A stretch of DNA of 64,000 nt from Thermaerobacter marianensis DSM 12885. Its GTDB lineage: Bacteria; Bacillota; Sulfobacillia; Thermaerobacterales; Thermaerobacteraceae. Under the pieces are notes generated by a model. The model saw only the letters and a list, made by a program, of their open reading frames with translations. It was not told the DNA's origin and searched no databases. Positions 18,033-26,294 of this stretch are shown in pieces (the first letter of the stretch is position 1; every line of letters begins with the position of its first letter). The translations under genes were made by a program, and so were the position numbers. The DNA lies in NCBI RefSeq assembly GCF_000184705.1, contig NC_014831.1:2480001-2544000 (forward strand). The letters are read 5' to 3'.

Positions 18033-19097
18033 TCAGCTGCCCGCACCATGCCACGCCCGGTGGAACCGCTCCGCCGACGCCGCCAAGCCGGCGTCATCGT
18101 CCACCTCCAGCACCACCGGCCCCGCGAACCCGGTCTCCCGCAGCGCCGCCACCAGGCCGTCCAGCGGCAGGCGGCCCGCCCCCAGGGGGAGGTGCGCCCG
18201 GCCCACCGCCGGCTGGGAGGCGGCGCCGGCCGGCGCCACCGGGGGCGGCACGGCGTCGTGGAGGTGCAGGCCGCGGATCCGGCCCGCCAGGGAGCGGGCC
18301 AGGGCGACGGGATCATCCCCGTTGCTGAGGGCGTGCCCCACGTCGAAGCACACGGCCACCCCCGCCTCACGGCAGACGGCTTCAAACAGCGGCCACGCCA
18401 CACCCTCCAGGTTTTCCAGGGCCAGCGCCTCTGCGGCGCTGGCCGGGGCTCCGGACGCCAGTCGCCGCAGCGCCCGGACCAGCCGCGAGGCCAGTTCGTC
18501 CATCAACGCCGGCCGCTGGCCGGGGGGCGTGGCCAGCACCAGGGCCTGGGTGGCGAAATTGGCCGGGTGGACCGCGGCCAGGCGCGGCCGCAGCGGTGCC
18601 ACGGCCCGCAGCGCCGTGGCGATGGAGGTCACGCTTCCCTCCCAGACCGCCGCGTTCAGGGCGGTCAGATCGGGCCAGACGTAGGGCAGGTGGACGGTGG
18701 CCGCCAGGCCCTCCGCCTCCAGGATGACCGCCGCCTCGCGCCAGGGAGCCGGGTCGGCGTACCGGTCGTCCAGCAAGCAGGCGTCGGCGTGGAACTCCAG
18801 GGCGCCGGCGCCTTCCGCCCGGCGGCGCCGCGCCTCGTCCGGCAGCGCCGCCAGGAAGCGGCGGGGGTCCTCCGGCCGGTGGCGATGGCGCCACAGGGAC
18901 CGGCAAGGCAACGCCAGGACCGGGGAGGCGGAGGAACCCGGCCGCGCTTCCTCCAGGCCGGCGGCTGGCCCGGGGGGCGTGGCATCACGACGTCCGGGCG
19001 GGTGGGAGCGACCGCCCGGCGGGTCGAGTTGACCCGCAGGCTGCGCGTGCCCGCGGGAGGGCCGGCCGGTGCCACCGGCGGGCGGGCGACCTGGCAT
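18033..19097 (-). CDS. sugar phosphate isomerase/epimerase-like TIM-barrel protein
   Basis: 354 aa. Start ATG 19097 has GGGAGGATCC upstream. The first 70 residues are Gly/Pro-rich; the rest fits the AP-endonuclease-2/xylose-isomerase-like TIM barrel: ATVHLPY, LAAVHPAN, ALENLEG, VCFDVGHALS, GLHLHD and VVLEVDDD are the expected metal-facing strand ends (His, Glu, Asp, His, Glu). The reaction is unknown. It could also be described as a xylose isomerase domain protein. Confidence 0.78.
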   Translation of the reverse strand: MPGRPPAGGTGRPSRGHAQPAGQLDPPGGRSHPPGRRDATPPGPAAGLEEARPGSSASPVLALPCRSLWRHRHRPEDPRRFLAALPDEARRRRAEGAGALEFHADACLLDDRYADPAPWREAAVILEAEGLAATVHLPYVWPDLTALNAAVWEGSVTSIATALRAVAPLRPRLAAVHPANFATQALVLATPPGQRPALMDELASRLVRALRRLASGAPASAAEALALENLEGVAWPLFEAVCREAGVAVCFDVGHALSNGDDPVALARSLAGRIRGLHLHDAVPPPVAPAGAASQPAVGRAHLPLGAGRLPLDGLVAALRETGFAGPVVLEVDDDAGLAASAERFHRAWHGAGS

Positions 19098-19281
19098 GGC
19101 GGATCCTCCCTTGTTTCCCTGGGGGGTGGATTTCCGTCCACCTCGCCGGGACCACTTCGCCACGGCGGCGCCATGGCCCTACCGGACGCCATGGCCCTAC
19201 CTTACGATAAACGCCACGATAAACGCCGGGCCGGGATGCCGCGCCGCACCGCGCGTCAGGCATCCCGGCCCTGCCATCCCG

Positions 19282-19671
<390 letters not shown>

Positions 19672-19985
19672 CAAAACGAAGAAACCTGCGACCACCGCCA
19701 TTCTACGGGGCGGCACGGCGGGCCACAAGGTCGGGACGAACCAGCACCACCGCCGCCTGGTGCCGCCGCCACGGCCGACCACCGCAGCGGCGGCCAGCCA
19801 TGGATCACCGGGGCCTGGACCCGCGGACCGTGGCCGGCCGGGGCCGCAGGGGTGGACGGGCCCGGCCGCGCGGGCGCCGCTGGCGGGGCACCGTGGCCCC
19901 GGCGTGGCCGCCATGTCCCCAGCGACCGGAGCGAGGGCGCGGGCCACGCACCGGACGCCCCCGTCGGCGCGGCCCGGGACCTGGC
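19672..19985. other. intergenic region without recognisable genes
   Basis: About 310 bp of very GC-rich sequence between the 5' end of rnpB and the end of rnhA. It holds one GGACGAACC copy at 19734-19742 and probably the rnpB promoter (AAACGAAGAAACC region near 19674), but I see no clear boxes. Confidence 0.4.
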
Positions 19986-20408
19986 TCACCGCTCCCCGGC
20001 GTCGTCGATCCCCTGGTTGGCCAGCCGGTCCGCGTCCTTGTTGCGCTCCCGCGGCACGTGGACGAACCGCACGGCGTCGAACCGCGCCACCAGGTCGAGG
20101 ACCTGGCGGTAGAGCGGCTTGAGCCCGTCGTTCTTGACCCGGTACTGGCCGTTGAGCTGGCGCACCATGAGCTCGCTGTCGGAGTACACCTCGAGCCGGC
20201 GGGCACCGTGCTCGAGGGCGCGCTGCAGACCGGTGATCAGGGCCGTGTACTCGGCCACGTTGTTGGTGGCCGTGCCGATGAAACGCGCCACGCGCTCGGC
20301 CACCTGGCCGCGCGGGTCGATGAGCACGACCCCGATGCCGGCTGGGCCCGGATTGCCGCGCGCGGCCCCGTCGGTGTGAAGGCGCCAGATCCCGACTTGC
20401 TGGTCCAC
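19986..20408 (-). CDS. rnhA: ribonuclease HI
   Basis: 140 aa. RNase HI cuts RNA in RNA-DNA hybrids. The DEDD metal ligands are present: HTDGAARGNPG (Asp13), NNVAEYTAL (Glu53), VYSDSELMV (Asp77) and the final Asp in NKDADRLAN. It starts at GTG 20408 behind AGGAGGGTGATTT. It is the bacterial/archaeal form related to Bacillus YpdQ-like proteins rather than the longer E. coli type. Confidence 0.95.
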   Translation of the reverse strand: MDQQVGIWRLHTDGAARGNPGPAGIGVVLIDPRGQVAERVARFIGTATNNVAEYTALITGLQRALEHGARRLEVYSDSELMVRQLNGQYRVKNDGLKPLYRQVLDLVARFDAVRFVHVPRERNKDADRLANQGIDDAGER

Positions 20409-20508
20409 AAATCACCCTCCTGCCGTCGCATCCGGTGTCGGCCGCGTTTCCGCCGCGTGAAGCGGGCCGCCCTTCCCGGTCTTGGACCCCGCCCCACTTC
20501 GGGACGGG

Positions 20509-21564
20509 CTACCGCCCCTCCATTTTCACCCCGGTTTGCCGCGCGACCTCCTGAAGGTAGGCCACCCAGGCCCTGGCCTTGTGGCGGGCCGCCGCCGCCC
20601 GGGAGGTTGAACCGGTGTTCGCCCGCAGGGCGCGCCGCCATGGCCGGGCCAGTTCCTCCAGCCAGGCGCCAAGCAGCGGGTCGGGCTGCCCGCCGCGCGC
20701 GACCAGCAGGGCCGGGCCGACGCGAGCGACGGCTTCCCACGGGTCGAGGTCGGACCGCCGCGCCAGCTCGGCCAGCCAGCCGGCCGCCTCGGTCGTGGGC
20801 CGGTCCCACCACCAGATGAACGCCGGTTCGTCCACCATGGCAAGAGCCGGCGGGATGAACTCAAATTCAGATCGATCCCGGGCGGTGGGCGCGCCCCACG
20901 CCCCCGCCACGCGGCCGGCGATGAGCACGTAGGTGTGGCGGCCCTCGGCGACCAGGCTCTCCCCCTCCAGGGTGAGGACCGGGAGAGGTCCGGAAGGAGC
21001 GGGAACGGCATGGGCGGAGGCGGGCAGGTCCACCAAGCCGTCGCGGCCGCGCATGGGCCCCGCCGAAGGGGCGTTCCGCGCCAGGGCGGCGGCCGCAGGA
21101 TCTTGGGGCCGGACGGGGCCGGCGGCCTCCAGGCCTCCACGGCGAGGGGCCAGGGCGGGCAGCCGCAAGGTGTCTGCACCCCGGGTGGGCTGCAGCAGCA
21201 GCCGCGTCCCGGGGACCAGTCGCCCGCGGCCGTCCCGCAGGATGGCGGCGATGGTCTCGCCGTGCAAACCCGCGATGACCACGGCGTCCGCCTCACCGGG
21301 TGCCAGGGGCTCGAGACCCGGGCCCTGCCGGAGCTGGACGGCCTCCCCGACGCCCGCCTGGCACACCAGGCTGTGGGCCCCTTCCAGGGGGCCGGCGCGC
21401 AAGTCGGTGGCGATGGCGCGCTTCACCTGGCCGCGCTGCACGGCCGCCACGGGGAGCAAGGCGCGGTCGGTCCCCACGTCGGCCAGGACCCGGGCCTCGC
21501 CCAGCGCCTTCAAGATGTGCTCGAGTCTCGGACCCAACCGCCCGGCCGCCCTGCCCTCGCCCAC
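20509..21564 (-). CDS. trmK: tRNA (adenine(22)-N(1))-methyltransferase TrmK
   Basis: 351 aa SAM-dependent methyltransferase that methylates A22 of tRNA. The N-terminal Rossmann domain reads VLADVGTDRALLPVAAVQRG (SAM motif I), AIATDLRAGPL and ADAVVIAGLHGETIAAIL, matching the TrmK signature. The middle has an Ala/Pro-rich insertion of about 50 residues (150-200). The C-terminal helical domain follows. The start GTG/ATG choice at 21564 is supported only by reading frame and position of motif I. Confidence 0.85.
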   Translation of the reverse strand: MGEGRAAGRLGPRLEHILKALGEARVLADVGTDRALLPVAAVQRGQVKRAIATDLRAGPLEGAHSLVCQAGVGEAVQLRQGPGLEPLAPGEADAVVIAGLHGETIAAILRDGRGRLVPGTRLLLQPTRGADTLRLPALAPRRGGLEAAGPVRPQDPAAAALARNAPSAGPMRGRDGLVDLPASAHAVPAPSGPLPVLTLEGESLVAEGRHTYVLIAGRVAGAWGAPTARDRSEFEFIPPALAMVDEPAFIWWWDRPTTEAAGWLAELARRSDLDPWEAVARVGPALLVARGGQPDPLLGAWLEELARPWRRALRANTGSTSRAAAARHKARAWVAYLQEVARQTGVKMEGR

Positions 21565-21711
21565 CGCGCTCTCCCCTTCGTCTTCGTCCCCTCGCTCCGG
21601 CCCCGGCCGCCTCGCGCGGACCTGCGGCCCGGGACGCCCTTCCTTGCTGCTTCCATGCCGCCGCTGCTATCATGGGCACGCAAGGGACGATCCCGTAAAG
21701 GGGGCCCGCTC

Positions 21712-21933
21712 ATGAAGGTCACCGTCCCCATTCCCGTGCGCAAGGTGTACGAGATCAAGGGCCCGAAGCGCGTTCAGGAGATCCTGGACGAGCTCGGCCT
21801 GCCGTACGAGTCGGTCATCGTCATCTACGAGAAGCGGCTGCTGACCCCCGACGCACGGGTTCCGGACGACGCCGAGATCGAGGTACGGCCGGCCATCTCG
21901 GGCGGATCGGGCGGCACAGGCGGCACCGCCTGA
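21712..21933 (+). CDS. ttuB: ThiS/MoaD-type sulfur carrier, TtuB-like
   Basis: 73 aa beta-grasp protein with ATG 21712. It sits 193 bp upstream of a ttuA homologue, so it is best read as TtuB, whose C-terminal glycine is thiocarboxylated to donate sulfur for tRNA 2-thiolation. The ubiquitin-like core runs to EIEVRPAISGG (about residues 55-65). Eight residues, SGGTGGTA, follow, so the protein does not end in Gly-Gly as carriers must; trimming would be needed. It could also serve other sulfur pathways. Confidence 0.8.
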   Translation: MKVTVPIPVRKVYEIKGPKRVQEILDELGLPYESVIVIYEKRLLTPDARVPDDAEIEVRPAISGGSGGTGGTA

Positions 21934-22126
21934 GGTCCCCCCGCCCGAGTGCCCCAGGGTGAGGCGGGCAGGCTGGAGCCTCCGCGCACCACGACGGCGC
22001 CCCTGGTGCACCTGAACCGCCAGGCGCAGGAGCACCGGCGCATCGGGAGCGTCGGAAGCAGGCCCTGGGATCCGCCCCACCGGCCGGCGGGCTCTGCGGT
22101 CGCCGGCGGGAAAGGAGGTGGCGCCA

Positions 22127-23041
22127 GTGAAGTGCACCAAGTGCGGCGAGCAGGCGGTCGTGCCGATCCGCCGGCACAACGCGGCGTTCTGCACCGAGCA
22201 CTTCTTCGAGTACTTCGAGAACCAGGTCCAGCGTGCCATCAAGGAACACCGCATGTTCACCCACGACGACAGGATCCTGGTGGCCGTCTCGGGCGGCAAG
22301 GACAGCCTGGCCATCTGGGACGTGCTGCTGCGCCTGGGTTACGAAGCCCACGGCCTCTACATCGACCTGGGCATCGGCGAGTACTCCAAGCGCTCCACCG
22401 AGAAGGTGCGCCGGTTCGCCGAGGAACGCGGTGCCGTCCTGCGCGTCGTGTCGGTGGAGGAGGAGTACGGCCTGGGCACCACAGAGCTGGCGCGCAAGGC
22501 CGGCCGGCCCGCGTGCTCGGCTTGCGGGCTCAACAAGCGGTACCTGTTCAACCGCGAGGCCCTGGCCGGCGGGTACGACGTGATCGTCACCGGGCACAAC
22601 CTGGACGACGAGGCCGCCACCCTCCTGGGTAACGTGCTCCACTGGAACACCGGGTACCTGGCGCGCCAGGCGCCGGTGCTGGAGGCCAGCGCGCCCAACC
22701 TGGTCAAGAAGGTCAAGCCGCTGTACCGGCTGACCGAACGCGAGATCGCGTCCTATGCCGTCCTGCGGGGCATCGACTACATCGTCGAGGAGTGCCCCAT
22801 GGCCAAGGGCGCCAAGTCCATCCAGTACAAGCACATCCTCAACCAGCTGGAAGAACTCTCGCCCGGCGCCAAGGCGCGCTTTTTGTTCGGGTTCCTGGAG
22901 CACGGGCGGCCCCACTTCGAACAGGAGCGCCAGCAGGTGGAGGTGCGGCCGTGCCGGATCTGCGGCCAGCCCACCACCGCGGAGATCTGCGCCCACTGTC
23001 GCATGATGCAGCGCGTGGGCGTCGCGGTGGCGGGCGACTGA
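22127..23041 (+). CDS. ttuA: tRNA-5-methyluridine(54) 2-sulfurtransferase TtuA
   Basis: 304 aa. TtuA uses ATP and TtuB thiocarboxylate to make 2-thioribothymidine at tRNA position 54, which stabilises tRNA at high temperature. Visible: N-terminal CTKCGEQAVV zinc finger with a partner His/Cys, the PP-loop AVSGGKDS (near residue 46), the Fe-S cysteine pair region RPACSACGLNKR and EECPMAKG, and a C-terminal zinc ribbon CRICGQPTTAEICAHC. GTG 22127 is chosen because GGAGG at 22114-22118 is eight bases away; the GTG at 22118 overlaps that site. Confidence 0.93.
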   Translation: MKCTKCGEQAVVPIRRHNAAFCTEHFFEYFENQVQRAIKEHRMFTHDDRILVAVSGGKDSLAIWDVLLRLGYEAHGLYIDLGIGEYSKRSTEKVRRFAEERGAVLRVVSVEEEYGLGTTELARKAGRPACSACGLNKRYLFNREALAGGYDVIVTGHNLDDEAATLLGNVLHWNTGYLARQAPVLEASAPNLVKKVKPLYRLTEREIASYAVLRGIDYIVEECPMAKGAKSIQYKHILNQLEELSPGAKARFLFGFLEHGRPHFEQERQQVEVRPCRICGQPTTAEICAHCRMMQRVGVAVAGD

Positions 23042-23370
23042 GTCTTGACCGGGCGGGGGATGGGGCCCTCATCCCGTCTGGATGCGCCCAAGAAGGGGTT
23101 GCGGGCCCGGGTGCCGGCCATGGCGCTCGGGCCCGTGCTTTTCGTGGTACGGCCCGCGGCGGGACGGGGTGACGCCGGCCCGCCCGGCACCGCTTCCGGG
23201 AGGGCGGCAACCCTTGCGGGAGCCGGAACCGCTTGGGGGAGACCGGCACCACAATCCGCCCGCGCCGCCTGCTGCCGGGCCTCGTCGCCTGGTGGAAGGT
23301 GGAAGCTGTCGCAGGGAGCACCACGTCGCCGCCGCCCGTCCGGGGCACGTTAAGAACGGGGGTGAGTCCC
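23042..23370. other. intergenic region, nothing recognised
   Basis: About 330 bp between ttuA and the zinc-ribbon gene. It is GC-rich and has short inverted repeats but no RNA family, promoter or gene that I can support. Confidence 0.4.
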
Positions 23371-23592
23371 ATGGCCCGTACGGGCGAAGAACCCGGCCCG
23401 GGGATCTACACCTGCACCCGGTGCGGGCAGTCGGTGCGGCTGGACGACGCGGGCGATCGCCTGCCGCCCTGTCCCGACTGCCGGAACACCGAGTTCGTCC
23501 GCGCGGTGGGCGACCCGGCGGCGGCCGGGACCAGCGCCCGGCTGGACGAACCGGCATGGCGCAACGACCGGGGCCCGCATGGCCGGCCCTGA
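23371..23592 (+). CDS. small zinc-ribbon protein
   Basis: 73 aa from ATG 23371 behind GGGGGTGA. Residues 12-45 form a two-knuckle zinc ribbon, YTCTRCGQSVRL then LPPCPDCRNTEF. The C-terminal 25 residues are low-complexity and include a GGACGAACC copy (reading LDEPA). Such small ribbons are common and of unknown function. Confidence 0.75.
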   Translation: MARTGEEPGPGIYTCTRCGQSVRLDDAGDRLPPCPDCRNTEFVRAVGDPAAAGTSARLDEPAWRNDRGPHGRP

Positions 23593-23789
23593 CGGCTGCG
23601 GCGGGTGGGCGCAACGTGCGGGTGCAACGTGCGGGTGGCCGGCGGTCCTGCGGTGTGTTCCCCGCCGCCACCTGGGCGGTGCAGCGGCATGGATGCCCGC
23701 GATCAGGTGGGGAAGGGAGCGGCCCGCTGGAAGGGACCCGCAGGGAGCAGCAGGGAAGGAACTCGGAAGTGACGGGCCACCGAAGGGAC

Positions 23790-23818
23790 GAGGCCGGCAG
23801 GTCAACCCTGCCGGCCTC
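23790..23818. terminator. perfect 12-bp hairpin between zinc-ribbon gene and tRNA-Gly
   Basis: GAGGCCGGCAGG (23790-23801) and CCTGCCGGCCTC (23807-23818) pair without mismatch around TCAAC, just beyond the 3' end of the leftward tRNA. It has no U tract in either direction. Confidence 0.5.
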
Positions 23819-23833
23819 ATCCCTTCCGTTTGA

Positions 23834-23904
23834 GCGGGAGACGGGAATCGAACCCGCGGCCTTCACCTTGGGAGGGTGACGCTCTACCACTGAGCTACTC
23901 CCGC
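23834..23904 (-). tRNA. tRNA-Gly (anticodon CCC)
   Basis: Full cloverleaf on the minus strand: acceptor GCGGGAG/CTCCCGC, D arm GCTCAGTGGTAGAGC, anticodon loop CTCCCAA (anticodon CCC), T arm GCGGGTTCGATTCCCGT. 71 nt without encoded CCA. Confidence 0.96.
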
Positions 23905-24234
23905 CCGTGTCTCGCTTGTTTGCCTCCCACGCGGCCTGCCCGCGCCCGGTGGCGCGCTGCTCATCCCAGGGCCGCGGCGCCGCGCGCAGCCCTTATAATA
24001 GCGCAGTGACAGGCGGGAGGCAAGCCGCTGCAGGCGCCAGCCGCTGCGGAAAGGAGCAGGTCGCTGAGGGCCACCGTGGTGCCTGCGGACATCGCCGGGG
24101 CGTGGCGGTGAGCGCCCCTGCGTCCGGCCGTCTGGGCGCCGTCCGCCGCCCCGCGCGGCGGCGCGTTCGGCCCGCGGCACCGCACTGCGGTGGCCGGGCC
24201 CCTCCCCCCGTCCCCGAAGGAGGGATCCCGCTCC

Positions 24235-25083
24235 ATGCCGGTTCTGCACGTGCTCTGGACCGCCGGCGATGTCGCCCGGCACCAGTTTGAGCCCGACGAA
24301 GCCGCCGTGGTCTTCGACGTGCTGCGCGCCACCACCACGATGACCGCCGCCCTGGCGGCCGGCGCCCGCGCCGTCGGCGCCGTGGCCGACCCGGAGGTCG
24401 CCTTCGCCCTCCGGGACCGGATCCAGCCGGCCCCCCTCCTGGCCGGAGAGGAGAACATGGTCCGTCGCCCCGGGTTCGATATGGGAAACTCCCCGCTGGA
24501 GATGGAACCCGGCCGCGTCCGGGATCGGATCGTCGTCCTGTGCACGACCAACGGCACGCGGGCAACTTCGGCCGCCCTGGCGGCCGGCTGCCGCCGGCTG
24601 CTGGCCGCATCCCTGCGCAACCGGACGGCCACCGCCCGCGCCCTCCTGGCCGGGCCCGAGCCGGCTCGCATCACATTGATCTGTGCGGGAACCAAGGGGG
24701 CGTTCTCCCTGGACGACGCCCTGGGCGCGGGGGCGGTGATCGAGGCCCTTCTGAACCTCACCGGCACCGCCGCCGGCGCCCTGGATCCGGCGGCCCCGGG
24801 GCAGGCGGGCCCGTGGCGGCTGACCGACGCTGCCCGCGCGGCCCTTGTTCTCTGGGAGCACCACCGCAGCGGCGTGGCGGCCGCCCTGGCGGGTTGCCAC
24901 CACGGGCGGCTGCTGGTGGCGGCCGGGTTCGGTCCCGACATCGACGCCGCGGCCCAGGTGGACGCGGCGGATTTCGCCATCACCTGGCAGGCCGCGCCGG
25001 GCGTGCCCGAATCCGCCGGCGGGGGCTGGTTCGTGCCGACACATTTCCCGGGAAATCGAGGGGCGTCGGACCGTGGCATGTAG
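24235..25083 (+). CDS. comB: ComB-family 2-phosphosulfolactate phosphatase
   Basis: 282 aa, ATG 24235 behind GAAGGAGGG. Family motifs: VVFDVLRATTTMTAALAAGA near residue 24, LAGEENMVRRPGFDMGNSP near 70 and LCTTNGTRATSAA near 103. ComB dephosphorylates 2-phospho-3-sulfolactate (coenzyme M route in methanogens); in bacteria the role is usually sulfolactate formation or unknown. No other com genes are nearby. It has a short insertion (TGTAAGALDPAAPGQAG) near residue 178. Confidence 0.85.
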   Translation: MPVLHVLWTAGDVARHQFEPDEAAVVFDVLRATTTMTAALAAGARAVGAVADPEVAFALRDRIQPAPLLAGEENMVRRPGFDMGNSPLEMEPGRVRDRIVVLCTTNGTRATSAALAAGCRRLLAASLRNRTATARALLAGPEPARITLICAGTKGAFSLDDALGAGAVIEALLNLTGTAAGALDPAAPGQAGPWRLTDAARAALVLWEHHRSGVAAALAGCHHGRLLVAAGFGPDIDAAAQVDAADFAITWQAAPGVPESAGGGWFVPTHFPGNRGASDRGM

Positions 25084-25114
25084 GCGTCGGAGCGTGGCGG
25101 GCCGTCGCCGGTAA

Positions 25115-25168
25115 GCGGCCGGGGACGCCGGGAAGCCATGCACCCGGCATCCCGGCGTCCCCGGCCGC
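25115..25168. terminator. perfect 19-bp hairpin between convergent genes
   Basis: GCGGCCGGGGACGCCGGGA (25115-25133) pairs without mismatch with its complement at 25150-25168 around a 16-base loop, between comB and the endonuclease IV gene. No U tract. Probably a bidirectional terminator. Confidence 0.6.
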
Positions 25169-25223
25169 CCCTGCCATGGGCCGGCGGCGTCCCCGGCGGC
25201 GCCGGGCGCCGGTCTCCCGGAGC

Positions 25224-26159
25224 CTACGTCTCCGCCGCCAGCGCTCGGTCCAGGTCCCGCAGCCAGCGGATCTCCGTAGCGTAGTCCAGCTCGCCGTCGA
25301 TGGGCGTCTCCAGCAGCATGGGCAGCGCCCGCAGCTTCGCGTGGCGCAGCAGGTTGGCAAAGCCGGCGCGTCCGATCGCACCCTGGCCCATCTTCTCGTG
25401 GCGGTCCCGCCGCGCCCCGCAGGGAAACTTGCTGTCGTTGACGTGCAGGGCCTGCACCCGCTCCCAGCCCACGGCGCGGTCCACGTCCTCCACCAGCCGC
25501 TCCACCGCCGCCGGATCGCGCCAGTCGTACCCGGCGGCGAACAGGTGACACGTGTCCAGGCACACGCCCACCCGCGCCGGCCAGCCCAGCCCCTCCAGGA
25601 TGGCCCGCAGCTCCTCCAGGCGGCCGCCCACCTCGCTGCCCTGGCCCGACATGGTTTCCAGCAGCAACCACGGCGCGCCGGGCTCCTCCAGCAGGGGAAG
25701 AACCGGCTCGATGGCCGCCACGATCCGCCGGATCCCGTCGGCAGGGTCGCCCTCCACGTAGCTGCCCGGATGGGTGACGGCCGCGTCGGCCCCCACCCAG
25801 CGGCACCGCTCCAGGTCTTCGCGCAGGACGCGGCGGGCGAACTCGTAGGCCTCGGTCTTGGGCGAGGCCAGGTTCACGGTGTAGGGAATGTGGGCGATGA
25901 CGTAGCGCAGGCCCACCTCCTCCCGGCGCCGGAACCACCGGTCCCGCTCCGCCTCGTCCACCTGGCGCTGGGCGCCGCCGCGGGGGTTGCGGGGGAAGAA
26001 CTGGAGGGCGTTGGCCTCCACCCGGGCCGCCATGTCCGCCGCCGCGGGAAAGCCTTTGGCCACCGACAGGTGGCAGCCCACCACCAAAGGCGGGCGGCCG
26101 TCACCGGCGCCATCGCCGGTCCGTCCTGCGGGGTCGGAAGGTGCGGGATGCGTGTCCAA
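25224..26159 (-). CDS. nfo: deoxyribonuclease IV (apurinic endonuclease)
   Basis: 311 aa. Endonuclease IV cuts DNA at abasic sites using three zinc ions. Metal-site motifs are in order: GCHLSVAKG, VTHPGSY, LLETMSGQG, CLDTCHLFAAGYD, HVNDSK and RHEKMGQGAIG, LLETP. TTG 26159 has AAGGAGG fifteen bases upstream and leaves about 25 Gly/Pro-rich residues before the core. An ATG at 26276 would need a longer low-complexity extension. Confidence 0.95.
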   Translation of the reverse strand: MDTHPAPSDPAGRTGDGAGDGRPPLVVGCHLSVAKGFPAAADMAARVEANALQFFPRNPRGGAQRQVDEAERDRWFRRREEVGLRYVIAHIPYTVNLASPKTEAYEFARRVLREDLERCRWVGADAAVTHPGSYVEGDPADGIRRIVAAIEPVLPLLEEPGAPWLLLETMSGQGSEVGGRLEELRAILEGLGWPARVGVCLDTCHLFAAGYDWRDPAAVERLVEDVDRAVGWERVQALHVNDSKFPCGARRDRHEKMGQGAIGRAGFANLLRHAKLRALPMLLETPIDGELDYATEIRWLRDLDRALAAET

Positions 26160-26294
26160 GGGCGCTGCCTCCTTGCCCTGATCTCCTGCCTGGCGGGCCC
26201 GCGCCCCGGGCGCCGATGGCCCGCGCGGCTTCCCCCGGCGGGCACCGTCCGGCACCGTTCGACCGGGCGCTTTCAAGCCGGAACGACTTCGCCT

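Noticed and set aside
25115-25168. 19-bp inverted repeat as insertion-sequence ends
   Set aside because: Only 16 bases separate the arms and there is no transposase; a terminator is simpler.
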